50,650 bases of DNA from NCBI RefSeq assembly GCF_024189315.1, contig NZ_JAIZEO010000010.1:1-50650 (forward strand), given 5' to 3'. The position numbers were made by a program, and so were the translations under genes. This DNA comes from Halobacillus sp. A5 (GTDB lineage: Bacteria; Bacillota; Bacilli; Bacillales; Halobacillaceae). Shown here in pieces: positions 11,471-19,731 of this stretch. The notes below the pieces were generated by a model that saw only the letters and a list, made by a program, of their open reading frames with translations, did no database searches and was not told where the DNA came from. Position 1 is the first letter of the stretch; every line of letters starts with the position of its first letter.

Positions 11471-12388
11471 TTATAACCATAAATTCCAAGCGGAGATCCC
11501 GTAAAACACTAAAGCAATAAAGGTGACCCCGAGCATTTCCCCCCATTCTGCCGCCTCGTGGTGAAGGCTTTTCCGAGTGACCGTCTGAGCAGGATGTGCT
11601 CTCTTCATAAGGATTTGGCCTAAAGCTTCTTTCATACCTTTAGCTGTATAATATTTACCTTGCCAGCAATCGTTAATGACCTTCTTATATTCTGAAGGGA
11701 GAGGGGCCTGCTTCAGCTTTTCCTGAAGTGTTTTCTTCGGATCCTTCTGGGCTTTAAAACGCTTAGGATATACCGTTTCGAGCATTATCATCGTAACAGC
11801 AAATAAATCATACCCCGGTTCTGCTTTTCGAGATCCATATCCCCAGTATCCACGATCATAGAACTCTGTATACTCTTTAATCGCACGCCCTATTGCGGTG
11901 ACGCCGCCAACATCAATCCATTGAACCTTTGAATCAGCGATCAATAGATTATCAGTTTTAAGGTCTCCAAAAACAAAACCGGCTTGATGCAGGTGCTCTA
12001 AATCACTTAGCAGCTGCATGGCACAAATCCCTACCCACTCCTTTTTCTTTCCTCTTAAAAATGCCGCTAAAGAATCTCCCTTTATATATTCCATGACATA
12101 AAAGGGATAAGTGGAGCCTGTGGAAGTGACCCAGTCATCCACATCAACAAAAGAAGGCCCAAGCTTCACTCCTTGGACCTTACTGAATTTCTTAAGCATA
12201 TTCACTTCCAGCATGAGTCTCGAACTCTCGGTCCCTATTTTCAGCGCATACGAAACCCCGTTTTTCCGGCACAAATAAACTGCCCCGCAAGCTCCTTCTC
12301 CAAGCTTATTCACAATATGGTAAGCATGATGATTCCATTTTCCGCGCACAAGAGTGCCGTCGGTTACATTAAAAACCGGTTTCTTCAT
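11471..12388 (-). CDS. yabT: YabT-type Hanks serine/threonine kinase
   Basis: This is a 305-residue membrane-anchored protein kinase. The glycine loop LGEGACGAVYL starts at 29, the ATP lysine is Lys50 (ALKIG), the catalytic loop is GDLKTDN (Asp142, Asn147) and the DFG position reads IDVGG (Asp159). A single hydrophobic helix occupies about 283-303 and there is no extracellular sensor domain, as in B. subtilis YabT, a sporulation kinase reported to phosphorylate RecA. The ATG at 12388 follows GGGTGGATC and overlaps yabS by 20 bases. Longer readings back to 12610 lack support. Confidence 0.9.
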   Translation of the reverse strand: MKKPVFNVTDGTLVRGKWNHHAYHIVNKLGEGACGAVYLCRKNGVSYALKIGTESSRLMLEVNMLKKFSKVQGVKLGPSFVDVDDWVTSTGSTYPFYVMEYIKGDSLAAFLRGKKKEWVGICAMQLLSDLEHLHQAGFVFGDLKTDNLLIADSKVQWIDVGGVTAIGRAIKEYTEFYDRGYWGYGSRKAEPGYDLFAVTMIMLETVYPKRFKAQKDPKKTLQEKLKQAPLPSEYKKVINDCWQGKYYTAKGMKEALGQILMKRAHPAQTVTRKSLHHEAAEWGEMLGVTFIALVFYGISAWNLWL

Positions 12389-13103
12389 ATGGATCCACCC
12401 TGCCTTCATCTCGTCGAATAGACTTATTTGTAAATGCATAAAGAGCTTCTTTAAGAGCAGGTCCTGTCGGTGTGTATCCTCCACTCGACAACCTGGAAAA
12501 AAGGTTATGAATAGCACTGAGCTCAGACGTCCAGTCCACTCTTTGCTTAATGGTATGCTTTGGATCCGGGAAGGAGTATACACTAAACTGATTTGAGCCG
12601 CTTCTCGCATTGAGACTTAAGGATAAATCGGCCAGTGCTTCCTTCACTGTAGGCAGCTTATGATGCATACTCGCGCTTGAATCCACGAGCACAAGGACCT
12701 CAAGCTGACAGGTCTCCCCAAGATCGTCCACAATTTCGACCACTTCTCCCCTTTGCTCGGGGGGAAGTTCTTCAATCGTTTTACGTTCGCCCAGGATGTG
12801 CTGCAATTCCTTATTGACCACCCCTTGAATCGTTTGAGTCATCGCCTGCTTCGTCACCATTTGGACCGTTTCAGATAAATTCTTTTGATAAACGATCTGA
12901 CTAACCCCGCCTCCGGCTTCAGCAATGGATTCTACTTCTTTTAGACCCTGCGGCTCCCCTGGCTGATGATCATCGAGCACCCCGATGACATTGACCGTTA
13001 CCCCCTGGTTTCTCGCTAATGCAGCGACAGCAACAGGGTCCTCTCCATAGTTTGAGCACCCATCCGTTATCAATAGAATTTGTTTTAATCGACCTGCGTT
13101 CAT
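12369..13103 (-). CDS. yabS: YabS, von Willebrand factor A-like protein
   Basis: The 244-residue protein contains two VWA-like halves. The first begins at the N-terminus with LLITDGCSN, the second has a proper MIDAS motif DSSAS at 141-145 followed by a Ser-Gly-rich stretch. The function in B. subtilis is not settled; it lies in the spoIIE-yabS-yabT cluster, which points to the sporulating cell. GAGGAGGG lies 7 bases before the ATG at 13103; an in-frame start 30 bases upstream has weaker support. It overlaps yabT, so the two are probably translated together. Confidence 0.88.
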   Translation of the reverse strand: MNAGRLKQILLITDGCSNYGEDPVAVAALARNQGVTVNVIGVLDDHQPGEPQGLKEVESIAEAGGGVSQIVYQKNLSETVQMVTKQAMTQTIQGVVNKELQHILGERKTIEELPPEQRGEVVEIVDDLGETCQLEVLVLVDSSASMHHKLPTVKEALADLSLSLNARSGSNQFSVYSFPDPKHTIKQRVDWTSELSAIHNLFSRLSSGGYTPTGPALKEALYAFTNKSIRRDEGRVDPYEETGF

Positions 13104-13166
13104 CGAGTTTCCCTCCTCATGTGTTACGACCATTTTCGCCGAAACTGAGGAAGAATATACGTTAAT

Positions 13167-15608
13167 CTACGCTTGTTTTTTCTGAAAAGGGATGGCGGTC
13201 CATTCAGGCATATAATGGTCAAGCCTTGCGACAATGATGGTCATATCGTCATCAATTCCTCCAGATTGAGCACGAATGACTTCTTCTAATAGAATATCTG
13301 CAAATTCCTGAGGATCCTCCTGATGAATTTCTCTTATTTTCCTCTTCAGCCACACCTCCACATTTTCGACGTGTTTTGGTCCCTCTAAGATGCCATCACT
13401 CACCATAATTAAAAGATCCCCTGCTCGTAACTGTTCACTGGTTGTATCTACATCCACCTCTCGAATAATTCCCATTGGCAGATTGCCCGCTTCAACAGAA
13501 ATAATTTGATCTCCTCTCTTTATAAAACTCGGAGTGCTGCCTATTTTAATAAATTTAGAGGTGGCGAGGTGAAGATCAATCACCGCTAAATCTAGAGTAG
13601 AAAAAATCTCATCATTGCTTCGTAAGGAAAGAATCGAATTAATCGATTGTATGGCCACAGATTCCTGTATCCCCGACTGCAGAATCTGTTTCAACAGACG
13701 CAGCGTTTCCACACTCTCTTCATGTGCCCTCTCCCCATTTCCCATCCCATCACTTATCGCTAACGCATATTTCCCCCTTCCTAATTCCATCATGGAATAG
13801 CTGTCTCCCGAAATAAATCCTCCTCCTTTAGCGGCATGAGCCACACCTGGTTCAATGGTATAATGCTTTGCAGACCCAAACGTCATTAAGCAGCGCCCAT
13901 TTGGATAGGGCGAGATATCCTCCATCGTAACCACAATGGTTTCCTGAAGGATATCTGTAAGCAGCGGTGCAATTAACTTTTCACCTTCCCCTCGATATTG
14001 GTCAATTTCAATAATTACCTCCAGGTCTATATTACCTGCGTCCAATGTATAGATTTCGAGCTTCGCAACGTTTAAACCTAGCCTCTCTAATGCTTCGTGA
14101 ATAATATGCTCCTTCTGCTCATGATGCTCCCGTTCCTTTACAATCTCCTTCGCAAAATTGTTCATCACTTCTGAAACGCCGTGAAGCTGTTCTGCGACAA
14201 ACTTACGGCTCTCCTGCACCTGCTGTTTCAGCTGCTTATTGGCATGATAAAACGAAAGCTCGTGCTTCATCGTATCGATCAGTTTCTGGGACTTCACACA
14301 ATATTGGTCCACATTCTTCCGCATCATCCGGCTTACTTCTTCTTTCTCATCAATCTCCTCCATTAAATCTGTCATTAAATTGTGGGTCTCATCGAATTGA
14401 TTGATCCAGCACTTTTCCTTTTTAAAACAGGCCTGGCAGGTTTTTTCCGTGACGTGACTTAAAAAGTAATCAACTTCGCGATTAGCATCCTCCTCTACTT
14501 GAGAACGTTCTATATGATGAAAGCTCTTAGACAAAGCCTCAAACACATCCGAAAACTTCCCAACTCGAACAGCTGTTACATCTCTAACTTTTTGTAAATA
14601 CTTCTGTTGTTCCTGACGATGTTCATCAGTCCCTGGAACGAAACGTGATAATCGTTTCACCCAGCGGTCAGGCGTCATAAAGAACAGAATGATCGCAAAA
14701 AAGGAAGCCCATAATGAAGCAGTCAAGCCATCCCCTGTATAAAACCCCATTAAAATGGTACTTACAAAAAGCCCTGCACCTACCCCCAGTTTATTTCCCT
14801 CTTTTAATAAACCTCCCAGCAGCCCCGAGAAAGCGAGCAGACTCATTTGATATAGATGATCCACATTAGACAGGCTCAGGACAAGGCCGGTGACCACCCC
14901 CACCGTAGACCCTATAGCCGCACCGGCAATATATGCCAGCAAAATTACCAAATATCGCGAGAAGACATCAACCATCGCCACATCCTGATATTCAAACCCG
15001 ATCATCCCCGTCAAAACGGAAGCCAGCAAAATAATAAAACAGACAATTTCTTCATTTTTTAAAGTAGGATGATAGCGCTGCGGTGATAAAAGGGGCAGGC
15101 TCTGCATAAAGATAAGTACAAGTATAAAAGTCAGAACCCCCTCGGAAAGGAGAAGAAAGATTTCGTACAGATGCCACCGGTCTAAGAAGGCCAGACTGAT
15201 CGTCCGGGGAATCATACTCGCTAACGCTGCCATTACCGGCAGCCACTTCTGCGGTTGATGAAGCTTGTTTAAAAAGCCCGTTAATAAAAGAATGGAAGCA
15301 GCAGCACCAGCAATAAATCCAGCATGTCCATAACTATATGTAGCTGCACCGACCGCCATCATCATTGTTGCCGGAAGGATGAGTGGACGCTTGAACCACC
15401 AGATCACAGCTAAGAAAGCAACACCGAACGGAGCCATCGAAGACAAGATCACAGCTCGTCCCAGTAATAAACTAAGAGCCATATGGAAGACACCCTTGCT
15501 GGCTAAAAACGTGAACGCCGAAAGCGCCATTTTTTCAATTCCTTTATTTAATGATGACTCTCTCCATATAGCTTCGCGACCTGCTCGTTTCATAACCGTC
15601 CCCAACAT
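13167..15608 (-). CDS. spoIIE: stage II sporulation protein E, PP2C phosphatase
   Basis: SpoIIE dephosphorylates SpoIIAA at the polar septum and so releases sigma-F in the forespore; it also interacts with FtsZ. The N-terminal third is a series of hydrophobic helices (about 10), the middle is a charged coiled-coil-like segment with a Cys cluster (CQACFKKEKC), and the C-terminus is a PP2C domain with GDSYS, ISDGMGNG and GIDDDMT metal-binding signatures. The ATG at 15608 follows AAGGAGTG; a GTG further upstream sits inside that site. The promoter at 15638-15670 has the unusual Spo0A-type spacing. Length about 813 residues, close to the family. Confidence 0.97.
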   Translation of the reverse strand: MLGTVMKRAGREAIWRESSLNKGIEKMALSAFTFLASKGVFHMALSLLLGRAVILSSMAPFGVAFLAVIWWFKRPLILPATMMMAVGAATYSYGHAGFIAGAAASILLLTGFLNKLHQPQKWLPVMAALASMIPRTISLAFLDRWHLYEIFLLLSEGVLTFILVLIFMQSLPLLSPQRYHPTLKNEEIVCFIILLASVLTGMIGFEYQDVAMVDVFSRYLVILLAYIAGAAIGSTVGVVTGLVLSLSNVDHLYQMSLLAFSGLLGGLLKEGNKLGVGAGLFVSTILMGFYTGDGLTASLWASFFAIILFFMTPDRWVKRLSRFVPGTDEHRQEQQKYLQKVRDVTAVRVGKFSDVFEALSKSFHHIERSQVEEDANREVDYFLSHVTEKTCQACFKKEKCWINQFDETHNLMTDLMEEIDEKEEVSRMMRKNVDQYCVKSQKLIDTMKHELSFYHANKQLKQQVQESRKFVAEQLHGVSEVMNNFAKEIVKEREHHEQKEHIIHEALERLGLNVAKLEIYTLDAGNIDLEVIIEIDQYRGEGEKLIAPLLTDILQETIVVTMEDISPYPNGRCLMTFGSAKHYTIEPGVAHAAKGGGFISGDSYSMMELGRGKYALAISDGMGNGERAHEESVETLRLLKQILQSGIQESVAIQSINSILSLRSNDEIFSTLDLAVIDLHLATSKFIKIGSTPSFIKRGDQIISVEAGNLPMGIIREVDVDTTSEQLRAGDLLIMVSDGILEGPKHVENVEVWLKRKIREIHQEDPQEFADILLEEVIRAQSGGIDDDMTIIVARLDHYMPEWTAIPFQKKQA

Positions 15609-15637
15609 AATATTCACCACTCCTTTTTGATAGACCT

Positions 15638-15670
15638 ATTAAACCACATCCAACTGGATCATTTTGTCAA
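15638..15670 (-). promoter_or_regulatory. spoIIE promoter with 21-bp spacer and Spo0A-like boxes
   Basis: On the minus strand TTGACA (15665-15670) and TTTAAT (15638-15643) are 21 bp apart, too far for ordinary sigma-A recognition. The B. subtilis spoIIE and spoIIG promoters have such spacing and need Spo0A~P. TTTTGTCAAAA across the -35 and CTTGTCCATC just upstream resemble degenerate Spo0A boxes (TGTCGAA: 6/7 and 5/7). The start codon is about 22 bases after the expected transcript start. Confidence 0.75.
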
Positions 15671-15823
15671 AACAACAGATGGACAAGAACAAAAACTTCG
15701 ATGGAATTCCAACAATCGGAGCCCCTTTCTACAAAATAGCACTCACGACATTCGTTACTTATCCAAAATAACCAAAGATTCTCTATCGAAATTGACAGAG
15801 TAATCTCACAATTTTATTTTATA

Positions 15824-15852
15824 TTGACATGTTTTTTTTCATAGTGTACTAT
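15824..15852 (+). promoter_or_regulatory. promoter of the tRNA-Met/tRNA-Glu unit
   Basis: TTGACA (15824-15829) and TACTAT (15847-15852) are 17 bp apart on the plus strand, with a T-run in the spacer. The tRNA-Met gene starts about 30 bases after the -10 box. The promoter faces away from spoIIE. Confidence 0.8.
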
Positions 15853-15882
15853 AACTCTTGTGCCTAAAAGCACCAAACACAT

Positions 15883-15956
15883 GGCGGTGTAGCTCAGCTG
15901 GCTAGAGCGTACGGTTCATACCCGTGAGGTCGGGGGTTCGATCCCCTCCGCCGCTA
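15883..15956 (+). tRNA. tRNA-Met (anticodon CAT, elongator type)
   Basis: The 74-base cloverleaf folds completely: the 7-bp acceptor stem ends in a G1-U72 wobble, the anticodon loop is TTCATAC with CAT, and the T-loop is TTCGATC. The sequence is close to the B. subtilis tRNA-Met gene that also lies next to spoIIE. The discriminator A at 15956 is followed by CTA instead of CCA, so the end must be repaired by the CCA-adding enzyme. The G1-U72 pair is not a full mismatch, and the lack of an initiator-type GGG anticodon stem argues for an elongator. Confidence 0.93.
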
Positions 15957-16032
15957 CTATTAAGTGCTGAATGGCTTTGATAGATGCGACTCGAATAAGA
16001 CATACCGCACACAATGATATACATAGTAACCA

Positions 16033-16104
16033 GGCCCGTTGGTCAAGTGGTTAAGACACCGCCCTTTCACGGCGGTATCACGGGTTCGAATCCCGTACGG
16101 GTCA
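16033..16104 (+). tRNA. tRNA-Glu (anticodon TTC)
   Basis: The 72-base cloverleaf is complete: acceptor GGCCCGT pairs with ACGGGTC, the anticodon stem is CCGCC/GGCGG with loop CTTTCAC (anticodon TTC), and the T-loop is TTCGAAT. It follows tRNA-Met by 76 bases and probably shares its transcript. The discriminator A is followed by TCA instead of CCA. A strong terminator follows 16 bases later. Confidence 0.94.
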
Positions 16105-16120
16105 TCACATTATGAAAAAA

Positions 16121-16152
16121 ACGTCTTTCTCTAGTATTGAAGAGAAAGACGT
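16121..16152. terminator. bidirectional terminator of tRNA-Glu and the minus-strand membrane gene
   Basis: A perfect 12-bp stem (ACGTCTTTCTCT with its complement, 8-base loop) is flanked by an A-run on the left and a T-run on the right. It can stop the plus-strand tRNA transcript and the convergent minus-strand gene that ends at 16164. Confidence 0.9.
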
Positions 16153-16163
16153 TTTTTCATTCT

Positions 16164-16949
16164 TTAAAGATCCTCTGTATTACCTGGAAACATATAAGAC
16201 TCACTGTTAAACTCTCTTTCATATAGTAGTGTCTCCACCCCTCCCTCCAAAGAATAGTACCTCTCTATCTTATTAATTAAGTCACTAACAAACATCAAAT
16301 TCTCATTAAATAAAGTCGTATATTTAACTTCAAGCTTCGTTAATTGCTCTGTGCCTCCTGCTAGACTAACCGGAATAAAAATATGATCTTCCTTGTTTAT
16401 TCCATTTTTATAAGCAGTGATAGTGTAGGCTTCCTCTTCAGATTGGATCTCCATAGTGAAGTGGACATCTAAAATGCATGGAGCTTTCCCGTAGTAGTCC
16501 ACCTTAATAAAGAGAGCCTTTTGCTTTTGTAACCATTCATTAGAACGGCTTTTAATAATAAGACTGATTCTTTCATGGAGCAAAATTCTTGTGGAATCCC
16601 CCGGCCGGCCCTCCATTAACAAAGGACCTTGAAACATCGTATAATCAACGAACGTACGATTCTCCATTCTTTGTAAATGTTTCTCCTGTGCCAATTGTTC
16701 TGTCACTAGCTGTTCCTGGTTTTTTATTTGAATCCTTAAATCATCTCTCGAGCTCCGCGTCTGCATACGGCTGATAGCTAAAGCCACAATCGCTCCAACT
16801 ATTGCGCCCAGGTAACTGCCAAAGAAACCAATCCATTCACTATTGTCAGGACCTGCGCCATACTTAATGAGTAAATAGATTCCGGCTGGAAACCACAATG
16901 CTAAGAGAATACTAGTGCCAATCCATCCGTGCTTTTTAAAATATTCTAT
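16164..16949 (-). CDS. unrecognised two-helix membrane protein, apparent ATA start
   Basis: I do not recognise this protein. Read from 16949 it has 261 residues: a short cytoplasmic start (EYFKKHGWIG), two hydrophobic helices (about 9-29 and 39-59), a charged coiled-coil-like stretch (about 62-90) and a mixed soluble C-terminal domain. A strong AAGGAGG lies 7 bases before the codon at 16947-16949, but that codon is ATA. The first conventional in-frame start is TTG at 16896-16898, which has no ribosome binding site and would cut into the first helix. Either ATA is used, or an ATG was lost and the gene is silent. It sits next to tRNA genes with a YnfA-type gene, where B. subtilis has neither. 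Confidence 0.65.
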   Translation of the reverse strand: MEYFKKHGWIGTSILLALWFPAGIYLLIKYGAGPDNSEWIGFFGSYLGAIVGAIVALAISRMQTRSSRDDLRIQIKNQEQLVTEQLAQEKHLQRMENRTFVDYTMFQGPLLMEGRPGDSTRILLHERISLIIKSRSNEWLQKQKALFIKVDYYGKAPCILDVHFTMEIQSEEEAYTITAYKNGINKEDHIFIPVSLAGGTEQLTKLEVKYTTLFNENLMFVSDLINKIERYYSLEGGVETLLYEREFNSESYMFPGNTEDL

Positions 16950-17052
16950 CCGCCTTCCTCCTTGCGTACGGATTCACAATTACAACTGTTCTTTCCTCTC
17001 TTATACTTGAATCATATGTAGAGGTCAGCAGAATATCACAAGCAAACAAGGA

Positions 17053-17373
17053 TTATCCTCTTGGAGCAAACAACATGATAGCTACTCCAATAAGGCAGAC
17101 AGACGCTCCTATCCAGTCATAAACATCTGGCATCTTACGGTCAATGCCCCAGCCCCACAGCACCGACAAAATTATGAATACCCCTCCATAAGCTGCATAC
17201 ACCCGTCCAAAGGCAGGAAATGATTGAAAGGTGGCGATTACTCCGTAGGATGCGAGCAGAACGGCCCCGACAATCCCGAAATAATACGGCTTGCCTTCCC
17301 TGAGCCAAAGCCATATTAAGTAGCCTCCCCCGATTTCAGCTAACCCTGCTAATACAAATAACAGCAGTGACAT
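17053..17373 (-). CDS. YnfA/UPF0060 family small membrane protein
   Basis: A 106-residue, very hydrophobic protein with four predicted membrane helices and the family segments [21 protein letters not shown] and [15 protein letters not shown]. The family resembles small multidrug-resistance transporters in fold, but its substrate is generally unknown. The ATG at 17373 follows GGAGGGAG; a GTG one codon upstream is less likely. No ynfA-type gene lies at this point in B. subtilis, so this is an accessory insertion. Confidence 0.88.
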   Translation of the reverse strand: MSLLLFVLAGLAEIGGGYLIWLWLREGKPYYFGIVGAVLLASYGVIATFQSFPAFGRVYAAYGGVFIILSVLWGWGIDRKMPDVYDWIGASVCLIGVAIMLFAPRG

Positions 17374-17477
17374 CACAGACTCCCTCCTAAATAACCAAAT
17401 AACGCCGGCAGTGATAAAGGTGAACTAATGTTCATCTAATAACCACAGCCGCATTAAATGGATCTTTTATAAAAAAA

Positions 17478-17502
17478 CAGGCCTGCTACTTAAGCAGGCC
17501 TG
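17478..17502 (-). terminator. yabR terminator
   Basis: A perfect 10-bp GC-rich stem (CAGGCCTGCT and its complement) with a 5-base loop is followed on the minus strand by seven Ts. It lies 46 bases past the yabR stop. Confidence 0.92.
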
Positions 17503-17548
17503 CCTTTATATAAACGCGCATCTTTTACTTATTGTCCTAGACAGCAAG

Positions 17549-17938
17549 CTATCCTCTTTTAGCACCTCGACCTCCACGTTTGGTCTCGGTTTGCTTCTTC
17601 AGTGATGCTAAGCGGTCTTCGCTGTCCTTAAGAAAGTTGTTCATCTTCTGCTCGAATGATTCGACAGGTTTACGAGGCTTCTTAGGCGCACGACGACCAT
17701 AATTTTCTTTTGCTTTTTTGATGGATAGACCGATCTTCCCATCATCTCCAACATTAATGACCTTAACCTCAACTTCGTCACCCTGGCTCAGGTGCTCATT
17801 AATGTCTTTAACATAGTTGTCGGCAACTTCACTAATGTGCACAAGTCCAGTCTTCCCATCTGGAAGCTCGACGAATGCTCCGAAATTAGTGATACCCGTT
17901 ACCTTACCCTGTAGCTTGCTGCCTACTTCAATTGACAT
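17549..17938 (-). CDS. yabR: S1 RNA-binding domain protein YabR
   Basis: A 129-residue protein with one S1 domain (about residues 1-75: GSKLQGKVTGITNFGAFVEL ... GLVHISEVADNYV) and a basic C-terminal tail ending in Arg/Lys/Gly repeats. S1 domains bind single-stranded RNA; the cellular role of YabR is not established (it is listed as a general stress protein in Bacilli). GGAGGAG precedes the ATG. It follows divIC by 74 bases, as in B. subtilis. Confidence 0.92.
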   Translation of the reverse strand: MSIEVGSKLQGKVTGITNFGAFVELPDGKTGLVHISEVADNYVKDINEHLSQGDEVEVKVINVGDDGKIGLSIKKAKENYGRRAPKKPRKPVESFEQKMNNFLKDSEDRLASLKKQTETKRGGRGAKRG

Positions 17939-18012
17939 AAAAAAAATGCTCCTCCTTAGATTTCGATAAAAATATCCTTCTTTACTATTATATATAAGCT
18001 ATGAAAAGAGTG

Positions 18013-18390
18013 TCAATAAGATGGGTCATCATTTGGCATTTTAAAGATAATTTCGCCGTCTTTGGAGAAGAAATAGTTCGATCTGGCAATTTGTAAGACG
18101 TAATCTTCGTTATTTAACAGCTCGATCTCTTCATTTATGTTCTTTTCCTCAGTTTCCAATTCGTCCATCTCGGCCTGTAACTGCTTGTACTCTTCTACTT
18201 TCTCGGCATGGAGTGCTCTCTGCTGGAAGTGATAGGTAACCATTGATCCTGCAACAATTATAACTAAAAGGCTGAACAGTATAATCCGGCGCATCAACCG
18301 TTTCTTTTTCCTGGCATGACGTTCCAACTGAGCATCATAATTCTTCATGTATGTAGAATCCATGCGAGTAACTGAAGACTTATCTGCCAT
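18013..18390 (-). CDS. divIC: cell division protein DivIC
   Basis: DivIC is a bitopic membrane protein that works with FtsL and DivIB at the division septum. The 125-residue protein has a basic cytoplasmic start, one transmembrane helix (about 34-53) and an outer coiled coil (about 55-105) with the septum-initiator pattern ending in LQIARSNYFFSKDGEIIFKM. The ribosome binding site before the ATG is only fair (AAGGGGG about 10 bases upstream); Met10 and Met15 are alternative starts. It follows yabQ as in other Bacilli. Confidence 0.93.
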   Translation of the reverse strand: MADKSSVTRMDSTYMKNYDAQLERHARKKKRLMRRIILFSLLVIIVAGSMVTYHFQQRALHAEKVEEYKQLQAEMDELETEEKNINEEIELLNNEDYVLQIARSNYFFSKDGEIIFKMPNDDPSY

Positions 18391-18460
18391 TTCCGTCGGG
18401 CCCCCTTGTTTAATAGTCTACGGATCTTCAGTGCTTGTCCTTACTACGCATCATAAGACT

Positions 18461-19057
18461 TTATTCATCTTTGTCTTTCCCATTCCATTTATTAACTATA
18501 ATATTCTTTATTGTATCGTAGAATCCTGCTAATTGGAGAAAATATTTTTTTATTTTTTCCGGTAACAGCTTCCATATGATACGAAATAGTAACAAAATAG
18601 GGTAGAATACGACAGTAAACACTATGAATATACCCTTATATAGAATACGATAAACCCATATTAATACATTTTTCGATATTATGATCAAGGTTGTGAGGGG
18701 CCAGACGATAAAGATGTCAAATAATCGTTTTAAAAAGCGTAGAATTCCCATAACCACCCGGATTCCAGCTTCGAGAATACGGTTATATCCACGTTGAAAC
18801 AATGCCCTGTATCCTGCATACCCACAGAATAAAGCGACAAAGATATACATTCGGATCTCACCGTAGTTTACCGAATACAATAGAAAAAAAAGAAAAGCAG
18901 CCTGAGTCATCCAAAAGGCAGACTGCCACGCAAACTCAAGCCAGCTTCTCTTATTTCTATTACGGAAAAGCCGTTCAAACGTGTCGATGGCTGCGCCAGT
19001 ATATATACCTCCTGCGACCATAGCGATCATCGTCATGAATTGCGTGGTGAGCGTCAT
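18461..19057 (-). CDS. yabQ: spore cortex protein YabQ
   Basis: A 198-residue polytopic membrane protein needed for spore cortex formation in B. subtilis, where it sits in the membranes around the forespore. The N-terminal half has three or four helices and the C-terminal half two more with basic linkers. Its ATG overlaps the yabP stop (ATGA), a sign of coupled translation. In B. subtilis yabP-yabQ are transcribed by sigma-E; I found no strong sigma-E site here, only a CATAGCTT that could be a -10 upstream of yabP. Confidence 0.93.
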   Translation of the reverse strand: MTLTTQFMTMIAMVAGGIYTGAAIDTFERLFRNRNKRSWLEFAWQSAFWMTQAAFLFFLLYSVNYGEIRMYIFVALFCGYAGYRALFQRGYNRILEAGIRVVMGILRFLKRLFDIFIVWPLTTLIIISKNVLIWVYRILYKGIFIVFTVVFYPILLLFRIIWKLLPEKIKKYFLQLAGFYDTIKNIIVNKWNGKDKDE

Positions 19058-19365
19058 TTGAACAGCTTGCTAAATAAACCTTTAGCTTTCTCCCCATGAT
19101 TCTCATCCAGATAAGTCATTTCATATACACGACCTTTAATCGCGACTTCGCCTTCATCTACATTCAAATTCTTCATCTGAAGGTTTTCACCGCGAATAAC
19201 GAGGTAGCCCATTGATGTCTGAAGAAGAAACTCTTCACTGTCAAAGCTGTCAACTTCCTTTACACCTGATATCTCAAGGTTGCGGCGATTCCACACCTTT
19301 ACATTATGCTCGGCCTGGTGATGACTATTACTGCGTCCACTTAGATTCTTTTCATACCCTTCCAT
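19054..19365 (-). CDS. yabP: sporulation protein YabP
   Basis: A 103-residue soluble protein of the YabP/YqfC family, made in the mother cell in B. subtilis. Residues about 24-95 carry the family pattern RRNLEISGVKEVDSFD ... LLQTSMGYLVIRGENL. GAAGGAGG precedes the ATG, and the gene ends inside the yabQ start. A terminator upstream isolates it from rqcP, so it needs its own promoter, probably at 19366-19440. Confidence 0.93.
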   Translation of the reverse strand: MEGYEKNLSGRSNSHHQAEHNVKVWNRRNLEISGVKEVDSFDSEEFLLQTSMGYLVIRGENLQMKNLNVDEGEVAIKGRVYEMTYLDENHGEKAKGLFSKLFK

Positions 19366-19447
19366 TTCACAGCCTCCTTCTCTAGTACAAGCTATGAAGA
19401 ATAAGAAGAAAATAGAACCGTTAACACCCTCCTTATATTCACGAAAA

Positions 19448-19470
19448 AAAGACCCTTGGAGAGGGTCTTT
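19448..19470 (-). terminator. mazG-rqcP terminator
   Basis: AAAGACCCT pairs with AGGGTCTTT around a 5-base loop, and the minus strand continues with TTTTTTCG. It begins directly at the rqcP stop codon. Confidence 0.88.
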
Positions 19471-19731
19471 TTACTGCTTTACTGGTTCTTCTCTTTTTAT
19501 TTCGTAAAGGGTCGCAGCTTCATCTTTTTTCACATTTTCCCGCAGTGATTTCACTTCGATCGTCAGCAGCTTCTGCCCAAACTGGATGGTCAGTTCATCC
19601 CCCACCTCAACTTTAGTTGCTGCTTTGCTTGGTGTGCCGTTAATGTTAATACGCCCTTGATCAGCGACTTCTTTGGCCAGTGTCCGCCGTTTAATCAGCC
19701 TTGAGATCTTTAGAAACTTATCCAGCCTCAT
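19471..19731 (-). CDS. rqcP: ribosome quality control protein RqcP (YabO, S4 domain)
   Basis: RqcP is an 86-residue S4-domain protein. In B. subtilis it works with RqcH at stalled 50S subunits to add C-terminal alanine tails. The S4 motif MRLDKFLKISRLIKRRTLAKE starts at residue 1 with GRININGTPSKAATKV following. The ATG overlaps the mazG stop by 4 bases (ATGA), so the two genes are coupled, as in B. subtilis yabN-yabO. Confidence 0.95.
   Translation of the reverse strand: MRLDKFLKISRLIKRRTLAKEVADQGRININGTPSKAATKVEVGDELTIQFGQKLLTIEVKSLRENVKKDEAATLYEIKREEPVKQ

Noticed and set aside
16164-16949. Possible toxin-antitoxin or defence function of the two-helix membrane protein
   Set aside because: No catalytic motif, partner gene or family resemblance supports it; the neighbour is an ordinary YnfA-type gene.
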